Of a DNA stretch of 21,016 nt, positions 6,508 to 14,343 are shown one piece after another. Under the pieces are notes generated by a model. It was not told the DNA's origin, ran no database searches, and saw only the letters and a list, made by a program, of their open reading frames with translations. Origin of the DNA: DATGXB01 sp035298905 (GTDB taxonomy: Bacteria > Cyanobacteriota > Cyanobacteriia > Cyanobacteriales > Nostocaceae); assembly GCA_035298905.1 (NCBI GenBank), contig DATGXQ010000096.1:1-21016 (forward strand), read 5' to 3'. The first letter of the stretch is position 1, and each line of letters begins with the position of its first letter. Position numbers and translations under genes: made by a program.

Positions 6508-7387
6508 GTAAACTAAGCTGTCATATATTTAATTTGCACAATCCAAACTGCTAGAAAGCTGAAACTAGGAATTCTTTCATCTCTAGGATAACTACGCAAA
6601 TATGTTTAATGTTGATTCGCGTAGCTGATCGAAGACAAAAATTCTGTAGGTGGTGAAACCATTGCTGTAGGGGGGTTTCCCGACTTGGGTAACTAGCACA
6701 TGCGGAGGACTTTCCTGGCAGAGAAAACTTTTCAAGACGAATGTTGAATTTGGAATTGTTTACCTAAACTATCACTGTACTTACAGTAAATTCCTGGTCA
6801 AAGTCGTTATAACGAGAGATAAAAAAGGGAAAAGGTAAATTCAATACCTTTTCGGCTCTACCGTTCTCTTTATGCAAAACAAGATTTATAGTAGGTTGAG
6901 TTTCGTTCCTCAACCCAACAAATGTTTGAAAATGTTGGGTTTCACTCTGTTCAACCCAACCTACAAAAATTAAATTAATATTATTTACCATAAGGGGAGC
7001 GCTAGAACCACCTTTTCTCGGTTAACACTAATAGAAAATATACGTGATTTCTGTAATTATACTATAAAACTATCTAAGTCATTATACGGTAATCACATTT
7101 TTATAAGTGAAATGATGACAAGAATTTTCACTGCTGTGATATTAAGATAAATATTTTAAAGTTAATGAAGTAGATGTAATACACCATCTTTCAAATCCTC
7201 TGTATTAAGTAAGATTAACCATTGTAATGCGTTTTCAGCTATCTTAAAACCCCCTTCAGATCAAGCCAATTGTCATTAAAATTAAAACCGTATTTGCCTA
7301 ATATTGCTGTTGATAATCTGCTGGCTAATCTGTCTTATCTCTGCTAAATTCTTAGCTCAAATCCATTATTTAGGAGGAAAATTTGTC
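6508..7387. other. Long gap with repeats, upstream of HO-like gene
   Basis: About 880 bp without a convincing gene. Around 6660-6710 is a degenerate copy of what looks like a dispersed motif (GGGGGGTTTCCCGACTTGGG). At 6891-6964 is a palindromic repeat, listed separately. Bases 7000-7300 are very AT-rich and should hold the promoter of the 7388 gene, but I cannot fix it. The minus-strand frame 6764-6991 is largely made of the palindromic repeat and is not called. Confidence 0.5.
6891..6964. repeat. Nested palindromic intergenic repeat
   Basis: GTAGGTTG at 6891-6898 is complementary to CAACCTAC at 6957-6964. Inside, CAACCCAACA (6911-6920) pairs with TGTTGGGTT (6933-6941), so the whole 74 bp can fold into a long hairpin. 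GTAGGTTGGGTT-type palindromes are widespread between cyanobacterial genes. No TSD or transposase is visible. Confidence 0.7.
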
Positions 7388-8128
7388 ATGCAGAGAATTC
7401 TAGATTACATTGAACAAAGAAAAAAAGATTTTGCTCAAACAGATTTTTTCGAGTTTATTCAAAATCAGGCGATTCATCCTTTAATTAGAATCTCATTCGC
7501 TCCTTGTATGTCACATTATGTGATGAGTTTTAGTGACTTAAATAGGTATGTGTTTAGAAATCTTCAATCAGAGGATAAATTGCAAAAAATTATCAATCAT
7601 CACACTTTAGAAGATAGTAGACACTGGCCTTGGTTCCTCATAGACCTGGAGACATTAGGATTCAATCATCAATATCAGTTCACTCAAGCATTGAAGTTAA
7701 TTTGGAACGAAGATACAAAAATTACTCGTCAACTGGCTTATCAAATAGCTGCTCATACATTAAATGCCGAGCCAGTGATTAAAATAGCGGCTATTGAAAC
7801 ATTGGAAGCACTGGGACATATTTTCTTTTCTGCTTCTGCGTTTCTCAATTCAGAAGTGAAGGCTATCACTAGAAAAGATTTTCTGTATTTTGGTGAAGCG
7901 CATCTAGAAATGGAAACGGGGCATACTACAGGTTTAGCAGATGTAGAAAATTTCCTGGCTGAAATTCAGCTAACAGATTCACAAGAACAAGAGGCTTTGC
8001 GTGTAGTTGATCAAATCGTTAATCTCTTTGTGGAATGGACAAATGAGCTATTAAGTTATGCAAAAAAATATAGCTCTTATTTGTTAAACGCTGCCAAAAG
8101 CGAGATTGATTTAATGGCAGTCAATTAA
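7388..8128 (+). CDS. Heme-oxygenase-fold putative diiron protein, CADD-like
   Basis: The 246-residue all-helical protein resembles the heme-oxygenase-like diiron oxidase/oxygenase (HDO) group that includes chlamydial CADD. Candidate metal ligands are H72, E75 and H79 in NHHTLEDSRHW, E137/E140 and H144 in the middle helix, and H172-x3-E176-x2-H179 in EAHLEMETGHT. CADD has the same 4+3 spacing (His, Asp, His) in its last ligand helix. A Nostoc punctiforme CADD-like protein of unknown function has, to my recollection, been crystallised (DUF3865), and this may be its relative. The ATG at 7388 is chosen for a perfect AGGAGG at 7372-7377; an upstream in-frame start at 7304 precedes that site. There is no signal peptide and no biosynthetic partner gene nearby. 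Substrate unknown. True heme oxygenase (HO-1) is unlikely. Confidence 0.8.
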   Translation: MQRILDYIEQRKKDFAQTDFFEFIQNQAIHPLIRISFAPCMSHYVMSFSDLNRYVFRNLQSEDKLQKIINHHTLEDSRHWPWFLIDLETLGFNHQYQFTQALKLIWNEDTKITRQLAYQIAAHTLNAEPVIKIAAIETLEALGHIFFSASAFLNSEVKAITRKDFLYFGEAHLEMETGHTTGLADVENFLAEIQLTDSQEQEALRVVDQIVNLFVEWTNELLSYAKKYSSYLLNAAKSEIDLMAVN

Positions 8129-8373
8129 TTTTATTGTCGGTAAGAACTTAGAACTTAGAGGGGAAATTAGGCAATTTATCAGCTTTTTCACCTTTTTGAA
8201 CTGGGTAGTTATTTCACCCAAACTGCAATATGTACAGGAGCATTCAGGAGTCTGAATTGAGAATTTAAAGTTAAAATAGGCTCTTGGCCTAGCTACCAGA
8301 CCTAGATAGTGTACTTCATTGCCTCTCTTGCTAATATCTGATGGCCGAAGGTTAAATGCTGGCATTTCATAGG

Positions 8374-8407
8374 TAGCTAATGGCCACCAAAAATTAGCCA
8401 TTAGCTA
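8374..8407. other. Perfect 11-bp stem-loop downstream of glgA
   Basis: TAGCTAATGGC (8374-8384) and GCCATTAGCTA (8397-8407) form a perfect 11-bp stem with a 12-nt loop, 13 bp past the glgA stop. It could stabilise or end the glgA message, or serve the convergent HO-like gene. Neither strand has a T-tract after the stem, so it is not a classical terminator. Confidence 0.5.
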
Positions 8408-8420
8408 TGATTTTATCTGA

Positions 8421-9851
8421 TTAAGATTGCAACACTAAGTCTGGTTGTTCTGCTGGTGCTTCTTCCTGTTCTCGTGGTGGTAAACCGTAAATTGACCGAT
8501 AGAGATTGTCATATTCTACAGCAGAACGATACCAGCTAAAGTCTTGACTCATGCCGCGTTTTTGTAATTCTTGCCATTGAGGTTTATAGTGATAACCTTC
8601 CCAGGCACGAACTAAACAAGTAAACAAGTCTAAGGGTTCATATCTGTCGAAACAGTAGCCTGTACCAGCTTGGTTGATGGGGTCATGGTGAGATACAGTA
8701 TCAACTAATCCCCCAGTACGACGGACGATCGGCACTGAACCGTAACGTAAGGCCATCATTTGGCTGATACCGCAAGGTTCAAAGCGGCTAGGCATTAAGA
8801 AGGCATCAGAACCGGCATAGATGCGACGGGAGAGGGCATCATTGTAGAGTAAATAGGTAGCCATGCGTCCGGGATAGCGAGATGCTAACTGCCACATTTG
8901 GGTTTCATAATAGCGATCGCCTGTCCCCAACAACACAAATTGGGCATCAGAATAAGCCATAAACCGGTCTAACATTTGTATGACCAAATCCAGACCTTTT
9001 TGCTCTACTAATCTTGTCACCATGCCGATTAAAAAGGCATTCTTATTTACTTCTAATCCAACTTCTTCCTGTAAAGCAATTTTATTTGCTATACGTTTTT
9101 CTAGGGTATCAGCTGTAAAAGTTTGAGCAATATATTTATCAGTAGCAGGATTATAAACTTCTGTATCTATACCGTTGATAATCCCTGATAACTTACCACT
9201 AATAAATGACAATAACCCCTCAATCTGTTCACCATAAGCAGGTGTTTTGATTTGTTCAGCATAAGTAGGAGAAACTGTATTTACCCGATCAGCAAACTGT
9301 ACTGCTGCTGCCATGGTGTTGTGTCCTTGCATATACCAGGGACACCAGGTAATTTTCTCCAGATACCAACGCCAAGGCCCTTGATAAGCCAAGTTATGAA
9401 TCGTAAACACGCTGGTAATATCTGGGGATTGGTGCAACCACACGGGCAGCATTCCTGTATGCCAATCATGACAGTGAACTATTTCTGGTTTCCAATAATT
9501 CCAACAAAACTCAGCTGCACCATTGGCAAATAAGGTAAAGCGCCAATCTTCATCTTCTCCAGAGTAAATGCGCCGGGGCGTGAAGGAGGGATGTCCAAAT
9601 AAATATAGAGGAACATCAGTACCAGGGAGAACTGTCTCATAAACTGCAAAGTTCTGGAACATGGCAAATCCCGACCAAACTGGGTCTTTGGGAATTTCCA
9701 TTTTGTCTGGGAGGAAGCCATAATATGGCATGAAAATTCGGACATCATGTCCCATTTTTCTTAAAACTTTAGGTAATGCACCCACTACATCACCCATTCC
9801 TCCTACTTTGGCAATGGGTGCAGCTTCAGCTGCGACAAATAAAATCCGCAT
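8421..9851 (-). CDS. glgA: Glycogen synthase, ADP-glucose type
   Basis: The 476-residue GT5 enzyme extends alpha-1,4-glucan chains from ADP-glucose and is the elongation step of cyanobacterial glycogen storage. The N-terminal ADP-glucose loop KVGGMGDV is at 15-22. HCHDWHTG, TIHNLAYQG and YGEQIEGLLS follow. The C-terminal half has the acceptor/catalytic segment SRFEPCGISQMMALRYG with its conserved Glu, then RRTGGLVDTV. It closely matches my recollection of Synechocystis GlgA1 (sll0945) rather than the GlgA2 paralogue. The ATG at 9851 places the family-typical MRILFVAAE at the N-terminus. It is a lone minus-strand gene, separated from hemC by a repeat-filled 240-bp spacer. Confidence 0.97.
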   Translation of the reverse strand: MRILFVAAEAAPIAKVGGMGDVVGALPKVLRKMGHDVRIFMPYYGFLPDKMEIPKDPVWSGFAMFQNFAVYETVLPGTDVPLYLFGHPSFTPRRIYSGEDEDWRFTLFANGAAEFCWNYWKPEIVHCHDWHTGMLPVWLHQSPDITSVFTIHNLAYQGPWRWYLEKITWCPWYMQGHNTMAAAVQFADRVNTVSPTYAEQIKTPAYGEQIEGLLSFISGKLSGIINGIDTEVYNPATDKYIAQTFTADTLEKRIANKIALQEEVGLEVNKNAFLIGMVTRLVEQKGLDLVIQMLDRFMAYSDAQFVLLGTGDRYYETQMWQLASRYPGRMATYLLYNDALSRRIYAGSDAFLMPSRFEPCGISQMMALRYGSVPIVRRTGGLVDTVSHHDPINQAGTGYCFDRYEPLDLFTCLVRAWEGYHYKPQWQELQKRGMSQDFSWYRSAVEYDNLYRSIYGLPPREQEEAPAEQPDLVLQS

Positions 9852-9964
9852 GGTAGTCTGTGTCCCCAGTTCTGCCTAAATTCTTTTTGTGATTAAGTGA
9901 TTTCCGTTTTACGCCATAGATTGGATTAATTACGGTAATCACTTTTTATCTAATCACAATAAGA

Positions 9965-9985
9965 GGGAACAGGGAACAGGGAACA
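9965..9985. repeat. GGGAACA heptamer array
   Basis: Three perfect tandem copies of GGGAACA. The same heptamer is tandemly repeated at 12930-12956 and, inverted, at 17197-17217. This resembles the short tandemly repeated repetitive (STRR) sequences known from heterocystous cyanobacteria. Confidence 0.85.
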
Positions 9986-9999
9986 GGGGGAAGAGACAC

Positions 10000-10088
10000 G
10001 GGGACGCGGTGACGCGGGGACGCGGGGACAAAAAAGACTCTTATTTCTCCCATCTCCCCATCTCCCCATCTCCCCATCTCCCCATCTC
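10000..10088. repeat. GACGCGGG and CCCATCTC tandem arrays before hemC end
   Basis: A G-rich array built on GGGGACGCG variants runs from 10000 to 10030. Five perfect tandem copies of the octamer CCCATCTC run from 10049 to 10088, ending two bases before the hemC stop codon (10091, minus strand). On the hemC RNA strand this octamer reads as a purine-rich GAGATGGG array immediately after the stop. Confidence 0.85.
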
Positions 10089-10090
10089 TT

Positions 10091-11053
10091 CTACACCCTG
10101 TTTTCGGCAAAAATTTGATCAAGAATTTCCTGTGCGCCTTGTTCTCTCAACAGTTGGGCTAGTTGTGTACCTAAAGCTTCGGCGTTAGCTGTGGTTCCAG
10201 AAACAGTGTCTTTAATGACTTTTTGACCATCTACACTGGCGACAATGCCGGTTAAGGTTAGTTGGTCGTCTTTGATTTCTGTATTTACGCCAATAGGTAC
10301 TTGACAACCGCCTTCTAAGTCCCGTAGAAATGCTCTTTCTGCTAAACAACGATCGCGTGTTTCGGGATCTTCGATCGCCTTGAGTAGAGAAATCAACTCG
10401 ACATCATCAGCACGACACTCAATCCCTAAAGCACCTTGTCCAACGGCATGTAAGGACACATCAGCAGGTAAAATTTGATGGATGCGATCGCTCATCCCCA
10501 ATCTTTCTAAACCCGCAACCGCTAAAATTAGAGCATCATACTCACCAGCATCTAACTTAGCCATGCGAGTATTCAAATTTCCCCTCACATCCTTAAAAGT
10601 TAAGTGAGGAAACTTATGGCGCAACTGGGCTAAACGCCGCAAAGAAGATGTCCCAACTACTGCACCTTCTGGTAATTTGTCAATGGTTAAACCCTTGAAC
10701 TTTTCATGCAAAACTAAGGCATCAGCAGGGTTTTCTCGTTTTGTCACCGCCGCTAAAGTTAAACCTTCGGGTAATCTAGTCGGCAAATCCTTGAGGGAAT
10801 GCACCGCAAAATCAATCTCGCGTTCTAGCATTCCCAGTTCCAGTTCTTTTGTAAACAGCCCTTTATCGCCAATTTTGGCCAATGCTACATCCAGGATTTT
10901 GTCGCCTTGGGTAGACATGGTATGGACTTCAAAAACAATATCGGGGTAACTCTGCTGGAGTTGATCCCTAACCCAATATGTTTGTACTAGAGCAAGTTGA
11001 CTTTTACGTGAACCAATACGAATCGTGCGCGGAGGACTAATAACTGAAGTCAT
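10091..11053 (-). CDS. hemC: Porphobilinogen deaminase (hydroxymethylbilane synthase)
   Basis: The cytosolic enzyme condenses four porphobilinogens into hydroxymethylbilane for chlorophyll, heme and bilins. With the start used here it has 320 residues. Signature parts are IRIGSRKSQLAL (11-22), HSLKDLPT with the catalytic Asp D89, GTSSLRR (134-140), RGNLNTR (157-163), and EGGCQVPIG (247-255) whose C250 carries the dipyrromethane cofactor. All are intact. The frame is open to an ATG at 11095, but MTSVISPPRTIRIG from 11053 fits the family better; neither start has a good Shine-Dalgarno sequence. An octamer array abuts the stop codon. No other hem genes are adjacent. Confidence 0.97.
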   Translation of the reverse strand: MTSVISPPRTIRIGSRKSQLALVQTYWVRDQLQQSYPDIVFEVHTMSTQGDKILDVALAKIGDKGLFTKELELGMLEREIDFAVHSLKDLPTRLPEGLTLAAVTKRENPADALVLHEKFKGLTIDKLPEGAVVGTSSLRRLAQLRHKFPHLTFKDVRGNLNTRMAKLDAGEYDALILAVAGLERLGMSDRIHQILPADVSLHAVGQGALGIECRADDVELISLLKAIEDPETRDRCLAERAFLRDLEGGCQVPIGVNTEIKDDQLTLTGIVASVDGQKVIKDTVSGTTANAEALGTQLAQLLREQGAQEILDQIFAENRV

Positions 11054-11175
11054 AAAGCAAAATAATGTCAAACCAGGCGATAAATTCACTCTCATCTAGA
11101 CTACCGCAGTGAGCGCCTTACCGGATGTATAGAAAATATTTACATTTATTTACATTTTCCCGCCAATTTGGCAAT

Positions 11176-11592
11176 TTAAAGGTCAGATTTGAGATATTCC
11201 TGTAATTGTTGGGTACGTTGTTTAGTCAACTGTTCCAAGCAACCAGCATAAATACTTGGGGCAATAGTTCCCCCTTCAAAAGCACTTCTTTCAAATTCAC
11301 AACTACTATCACGAAACTTGATCCAAGCTTGTTGTGCAGTTATTAATTTTTGTTGCCGAGATTTTGGTAATTTTGGTAGCAGTTGCTTATAGACTTGGTT
11401 TAATTTTTTGTCCGCATTTTGCAAAGACAAACCAGCACATTGAGTAATTTCAGCTTGAGTTTGAGGATTATTACAATTTAGCTTTTGGGCAATAGGTGAT
11501 AAATTAGGTATCGGGTTAGCCACAGTTTTAGCAATACTACCCAAAGTGCTGACAGCTAACACACTGATAAAAATTGGTAACAACTGGCGCAT
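11176..11592 (-). CDS. Exported LprI-like (DUF1311) protein
   Basis: The 138-residue protein starts MRQLLPIFIS and has a hydrophobic signal peptide to about residue 25, with likely cleavage near VANP. The mature part has four cysteines (C40, C52, C98, C118), consistent with two disulfides, and the LprI/DUF1311 signature AQQAWIKFRDSSCEFE (86-101). Family members include the mycobacterial lysozyme inhibitor LprI, but most are uncharacterised periplasmic proteins. The frame is open 21 codons further upstream; the internal start is chosen because it places the signal peptide at the N-terminus. The gene is divergent from the lipid kinase gene. A role against lysozyme is only a family-based suggestion. 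Confidence 0.82.
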   Translation of the reverse strand: MRQLLPIFISVLAVSTLGSIAKTVANPIPNLSPIAQKLNCNNPQTQAEITQCAGLSLQNADKKLNQVYKQLLPKLPKSRQQKLITAQQAWIKFRDSSCEFERSAFEGGTIAPSIYAGCLEQLTKQRTQQLQEYLKSDL

Positions 11593-11707
11593 AATTTCAG
11601 ATTTCCCTGTTTGCAATGCCCTGGTAAAATAAGTTAAAAATAAACGTTTCCTCATCTTATGCTAAATCATCAGCAGTTTTTAAGTCAAAGAACAGGAAAC
11701 AGATAGT

Positions 11708-11736
11708 TTGGACAAATGTTATAAGTTTTCTATACA
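11708..11736 (+). promoter_or_regulatory. Putative promoter of the lipid kinase gene
   Basis: TTGGAC (11708-11713) and TATACA (11731-11736) are separated by 17 bp, pointing toward the kinase gene at 11818. Four of six -35 bases and most -10 bases match the sigma-70 consensus. Initiation near 11743 would leave a leader of about 75 nt containing the 18-bp palindrome. Confidence 0.45.
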
Positions 11737-11770
11737 GCCTACCAACAGATAGATGTAGAAATTTTACAGC

Positions 11771-11788
11771 TATGTTATTAATAACATA
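11771..11788. promoter_or_regulatory. Perfect 18-bp palindrome before lipid kinase gene
   Basis: TATGTTATTAATAACATA is a perfect 18-bp dyad, 29 bp before the ATG at 11818. Its AT-only core suits a dimeric repressor operator, or a weak hairpin near the ribosome site. No regulator can be assigned. Confidence 0.4.
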
Positions 11789-11817
11789 CTGTGATAGTTC
11801 AACCTATTTTTACTTCT

Positions 11818-12813
11818 ATGAATCGTTCTGCTTGCTTGATATTTAATCCTGTTGCGGGTCAAGGAGATCCAGAAATAGAATTGGAGGAAATTCGAGCTAT
11901 ATTAGAACCAGAAATTAATTTAGACATTTATTTAACAACTCCAGAAGTAGACGCGGATCAATTAGCTGTCCAAGCAGTACAAAGCGGAGTAGAGGCTATC
12001 ATTGTATCTGGAGGAGATGGAACTATATCAGCCGCAGCAGAGGCAGTTATCAATACTAATATACCTTTAGGGATTATTTCACGAGGAACTGCTAACGCTT
12101 TTGCCACAGCTTTAGATATTCCTACTATTATCTCTGATGCCTGTAAAGTTATTTTACAAGGTCATACTAGAACGGTAGATGTTGCTGATTGTGATAACCA
12201 ACCGATGGTATTATTAGCAGGAATTGGTTTTGAAGCAGAAGCTATAGACAGAACAAATAGAGAAGCTAAAAATCGTTTTGGGATGATGGCTTATATTTTG
12301 GCTGGGATTCAAGAATTAAGAAATTTGCAAAGATTTGATGTGGAAATTGAGACGGAAGATAAGATTATTAAAACAAGTGCTTCTGCGGTGACAGTGGCTA
12401 ATGCTGCACCAGCGACATCATTTTTAGCACAAGGGCCATCGGGGATTATTTTTGATGATGGATTACTAGATTTAACTATAGTAGCACCAATCAGTAAAGC
12501 GGGAGCGATCGCTGCTACCTTGCATCTATTCCAAACCGCTTCTACTGGAAATCCTGTGGAAAGAGATGATATTGGTTATTTACGTGCCAAACAATTTAAA
12601 ATTACTGCTGATCCACCACAAAAAATAGTAGTTGATGGGGAAATAATTGGTACTACTCCAATAGAAATTAAATGTATTCCCGCAGGTTTAAAGGTTTTTG
12701 TTCCATCCGTGGCAGAAGAAATTCCCACAGAAAAATTAGCAGGATTACCTAATTTAGTTATCGAAACAAAAGATACAACTGATACCAATTCAAAATTCAA
12801 AATTCAAAATTGA
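11818..12813 (+). CDS. Diacylglycerol kinase family lipid kinase (YegS/DagK-like)
   Basis: The 331-residue protein has the diacylglycerol kinase catalytic fold: LIFNPVAGQG (7-16), the ATP-binding SGGDGT (64-69), GIISRGTANAFATAL (85-99) and AGIGFEAE (134-141). A C-terminal beta-rich domain typical of YegS/DgkB-like enzymes ends with DPPQKIVVDGE. It probably phosphorylates a lipid such as diacylglycerol at the membrane surface. The frame is open to a GTG at 11791. The ATG at 11818 is preferred because family members start close to the NP-x-AG motif; neither start has a Shine-Dalgarno sequence. The last eight residues (NSKFKIQN) are encoded by an AATTCAAA-type tandem repeat, so the C-terminus has been set by repeat DNA. 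Confidence 0.9.
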   Translation: MNRSACLIFNPVAGQGDPEIELEEIRAILEPEINLDIYLTTPEVDADQLAVQAVQSGVEAIIVSGGDGTISAAAEAVINTNIPLGIISRGTANAFATALDIPTIISDACKVILQGHTRTVDVADCDNQPMVLLAGIGFEAEAIDRTNREAKNRFGMMAYILAGIQELRNLQRFDVEIETEDKIIKTSASAVTVANAAPATSFLAQGPSGIIFDDGLLDLTIVAPISKAGAIAATLHLFQTASTGNPVERDDIGYLRAKQFKITADPPQKIVVDGEIIGTTPIEIKCIPAGLKVFVPSVAEEIPTEKLAGLPNLVIETKDTTDTNSKFKIQN

Positions 12814-12929
12814 GAGAGTAGGATTTTATCAGGTTTTGTCGGTTTACATTTGTTACCTGCTTTCAGTGAATTGGTATGAAACATGATATAGCAGTCCGAT
12901 TTGAGTTGTGAAATTAATTCTGTAGGCAA

Positions 12930-12956
12930 GGGAACAGGGAACAGGGAACAGGGAAC
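12930..12956. repeat. GGGAACA heptamer array
   Basis: Three full tandem copies of GGGAACA plus a fourth truncated one. This is the same unit as at 9965-9985, in the spacer between two convergent genes. Confidence 0.85.
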
Positions 12957-13014
12957 GAGTTGTACTGATTTTTTTTTCCAAAATCAAACCGGATTCCTAT
13001 ATTTATAAAATTAC

Positions 13015-13048
13015 CATCTAGAGACATTACATAAAATATCTCTAGATG
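13015..13048 (-). terminator. Stem-loop between convergent genes
   Basis: CATCTAGAGA (13015-13024) and TCTCTAGATG (13039-13048) form a perfect 10-bp stem with a 14-nt loop. It lies 27 bp after the stop of the minus-strand 13075 gene. On that strand the stem is followed after a few bases by TTTT, so a modest terminator is plausible. It could also protect messages from both convergent genes. Confidence 0.45.
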
Positions 13049-13074
13049 AAAATTAATTCTCTGAAAAACCTGTA

Positions 13075-13485
13075 CTAAATTATTCCTGTTCCTTTACCTC
13101 GCAGGTCGATTTCGTCTGTTAATCTACCAGTTTCATCCTCATTAATATGTTGTATTTCGTCCAAGCGTTGTACCCGATCTGCGATTATTTCTTGTCTAGC
13201 ATCTCCCGGAACTTCATAATACATTTCTGGTTCAACTGCATAATTATTTAATAAACCTTCCCTATCTACAGTATAACCGTGAGTGGTGTGAATACTTTCA
13301 GCATTTGTCTGGTCATCTGTGGGTGCATTGGCATTGTTTTCTTCTGTGGGAATGTGCTTGTATTTATCCCCTTCTCTCTCTTTTCTGGCTGCGGTTTCTG
13401 CGGGAATAATACCGCGATCATAAGTGTCTAATTCCACTCTCTTAGCAGAATCTATTGATTTGTCAGTACCTTTAGGATTAACCAT
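13075..13485 (-). CDS. Hydrophilic conserved-looking protein, unknown function
   Basis: The 136-residue protein is strongly charged (Asp, Glu, Lys, Arg) with no membrane segment, signal peptide or recognised motif. The middle (about 47-70) is low-complexity and Asn/Thr-rich and is probably disordered. A Tyr-rich segment follows (MYYEVPGDARQEI, about 88-100), and the end is Gly-rich (LRGKGTGII). An AGGAGA ribosome site nine bases before the ATG supports the start. I do not recognise the family. Its composition and its place beside CAAD, BON and glycine-zipper genes on the same strand suggest a stress-related role, but that is inference from context only. Confidence 0.75.
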   Translation of the reverse strand: MVNPKGTDKSIDSAKRVELDTYDRGIIPAETAARKEREGDKYKHIPTEENNANAPTDDQTNAESIHTTHGYTVDREGLLNNYAVEPEMYYEVPGDARQEIIADRVQRLDEIQHINEDETGRLTDEIDLRGKGTGII

Positions 13486-13663
13486 TAACTTAATTCTCCT
13501 ACTGTACTTTTTGCAGTTGTGAGAAATAGCTTAGGTTTTTATCACAATTAAAATTACTATCTTTAGTAATGAATTAAATTGTTGTTTTAAATTGTATTGT
13601 CAAACTCCAGAGAGATGATAATCAAATTATTGAATAGAAAATAATAATTTTTTTGCTATATTC

Positions 13664-13715
13664 AATTTTTAATTTTTAATTTTTAATTTTTTAGGATGGG
13701 CATTGCCCACCCTAA
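13664..13715. repeat. AATTTTT array and GGGCA palindrome
   Basis: Four perfect tandem copies of AATTTTT occupy 13664-13691. They run directly into a 25-bp palindrome at 13691-13715 (arms TTAGGATGGGCA and TGCCCACCCTAA, one mismatch). GGGTGGGCA palindromes are frequent between cyanobacterial genes. The hairpin lies 32 bp past the CAAD gene stop and may act as its 3' stabiliser; there is no T-tract on the proper side. Confidence 0.75.
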
Positions 13716-13746
13716 ATAAAAGTCAATAGAACGAAGCAGGAAATTA

Positions 13747-14178
13747 TTAACCAAAAACTTGTCGTTTTAGTGAACCAATTCTATCTGCTAGTTCTTGTCG
13801 GCTATCCGTTCTAATAAGATAACGGATAGTAAACCATAAGGAATAAATCAGACCAATAATCTCAAAGGTTGGTTTGAGCAGTGGTACACCATTTACAGCA
13901 TCTAGTAATGCTAAAACTACTTTCACTGTAACTAATGCAGTGACAATCAAAAACAGGGTGAAGATAGCTTGCTGGTTTTGACTAAAAAAACTACCTAAAT
14001 ATTCAGGCAATTTGTCAAGTAAGTCAAAGGCTTGTTTGCTAACACGCTGCCATTCTGGCTCAGTTTTAGTGGCTGCTGGCAGTTTTGACAGGTTGGAAGT
14101 TTCTCCACCCTCAAGGGCTAATACGCCGGGCTGGGAGACAGAATTGGTTGATTGTGGTTGCTGTTGTTCTGTTGCCAT
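13747..14178 (-). CDS. CAAD-domain membrane protein
   Basis: The 143-residue protein matches the CAAD domain (cyanobacterial aminoacyl-tRNA synthetase appended domain). This module tethers some cyanobacterial aminoacyl-tRNA synthetases to thylakoids and also occurs alone, related to plant CURT1. The N-terminal 45 residues are polar and Gln/Ser-rich. Then come an amphipathic segment (KQAFDLLDKLPEYLGSFF), two transmembrane helices (about 65-87 and 95-115), and a basic C-terminal amphipathic helix (ELADRIGSLKRQVFG). The stand-alone form, without a synthetase, suggests a role in thylakoid membrane shape or organisation. A second ATG lies four codons upstream (14190); MATEQQQ is preferred by resemblance to relatives, not by a ribosome site. 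Confidence 0.88.
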   Translation of the reverse strand: MATEQQQPQSTNSVSQPGVLALEGGETSNLSKLPAATKTEPEWQRVSKQAFDLLDKLPEYLGSFFSQNQQAIFTLFLIVTALVTVKVVLALLDAVNGVPLLKPTFEIIGLIYSLWFTIRYLIRTDSRQELADRIGSLKRQVFG

Positions 14179-14343
14179 AATGTGTGTCATTTGGTGAACA
14201 CAACAATTGAGATAAATGCTGGACGTAAATCAATATAACAGTCCTGATCGTCAATTCCCAAGCCCTAAATATGTAAATTTATCTTTTTTTGGCTGTTTCT
14301 CGATTATGAAAATTTATCAATGGCCAATTTGTCATTAGGTAAT

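Noticed and set aside
6764..6991. 75-residue minus-strand frame
   Set aside because: Its middle is the translation of the GTAGGTTG palindromic repeat; such frames are common artefacts of this repeat type.
7085..7096. Shared 12-mer TACGGTAATCAC at 7085 and 9931
   Set aside because: About a dozen chance 12-mer matches are expected in a window of this size, and the flanks do not match.
7388..8128. True heme oxygenase HO-1
   Set aside because: The His/Glu clusters fit a diiron site better than a single axial heme histidine, and the sequence does not resemble cyanobacterial HO-1.
8111..8401. 96-residue minus-strand frame overlapping the HO-like gene end
   Set aside because: It starts inside the 8374-8407 stem-loop, has no family resemblance and overlaps a well-supported gene.
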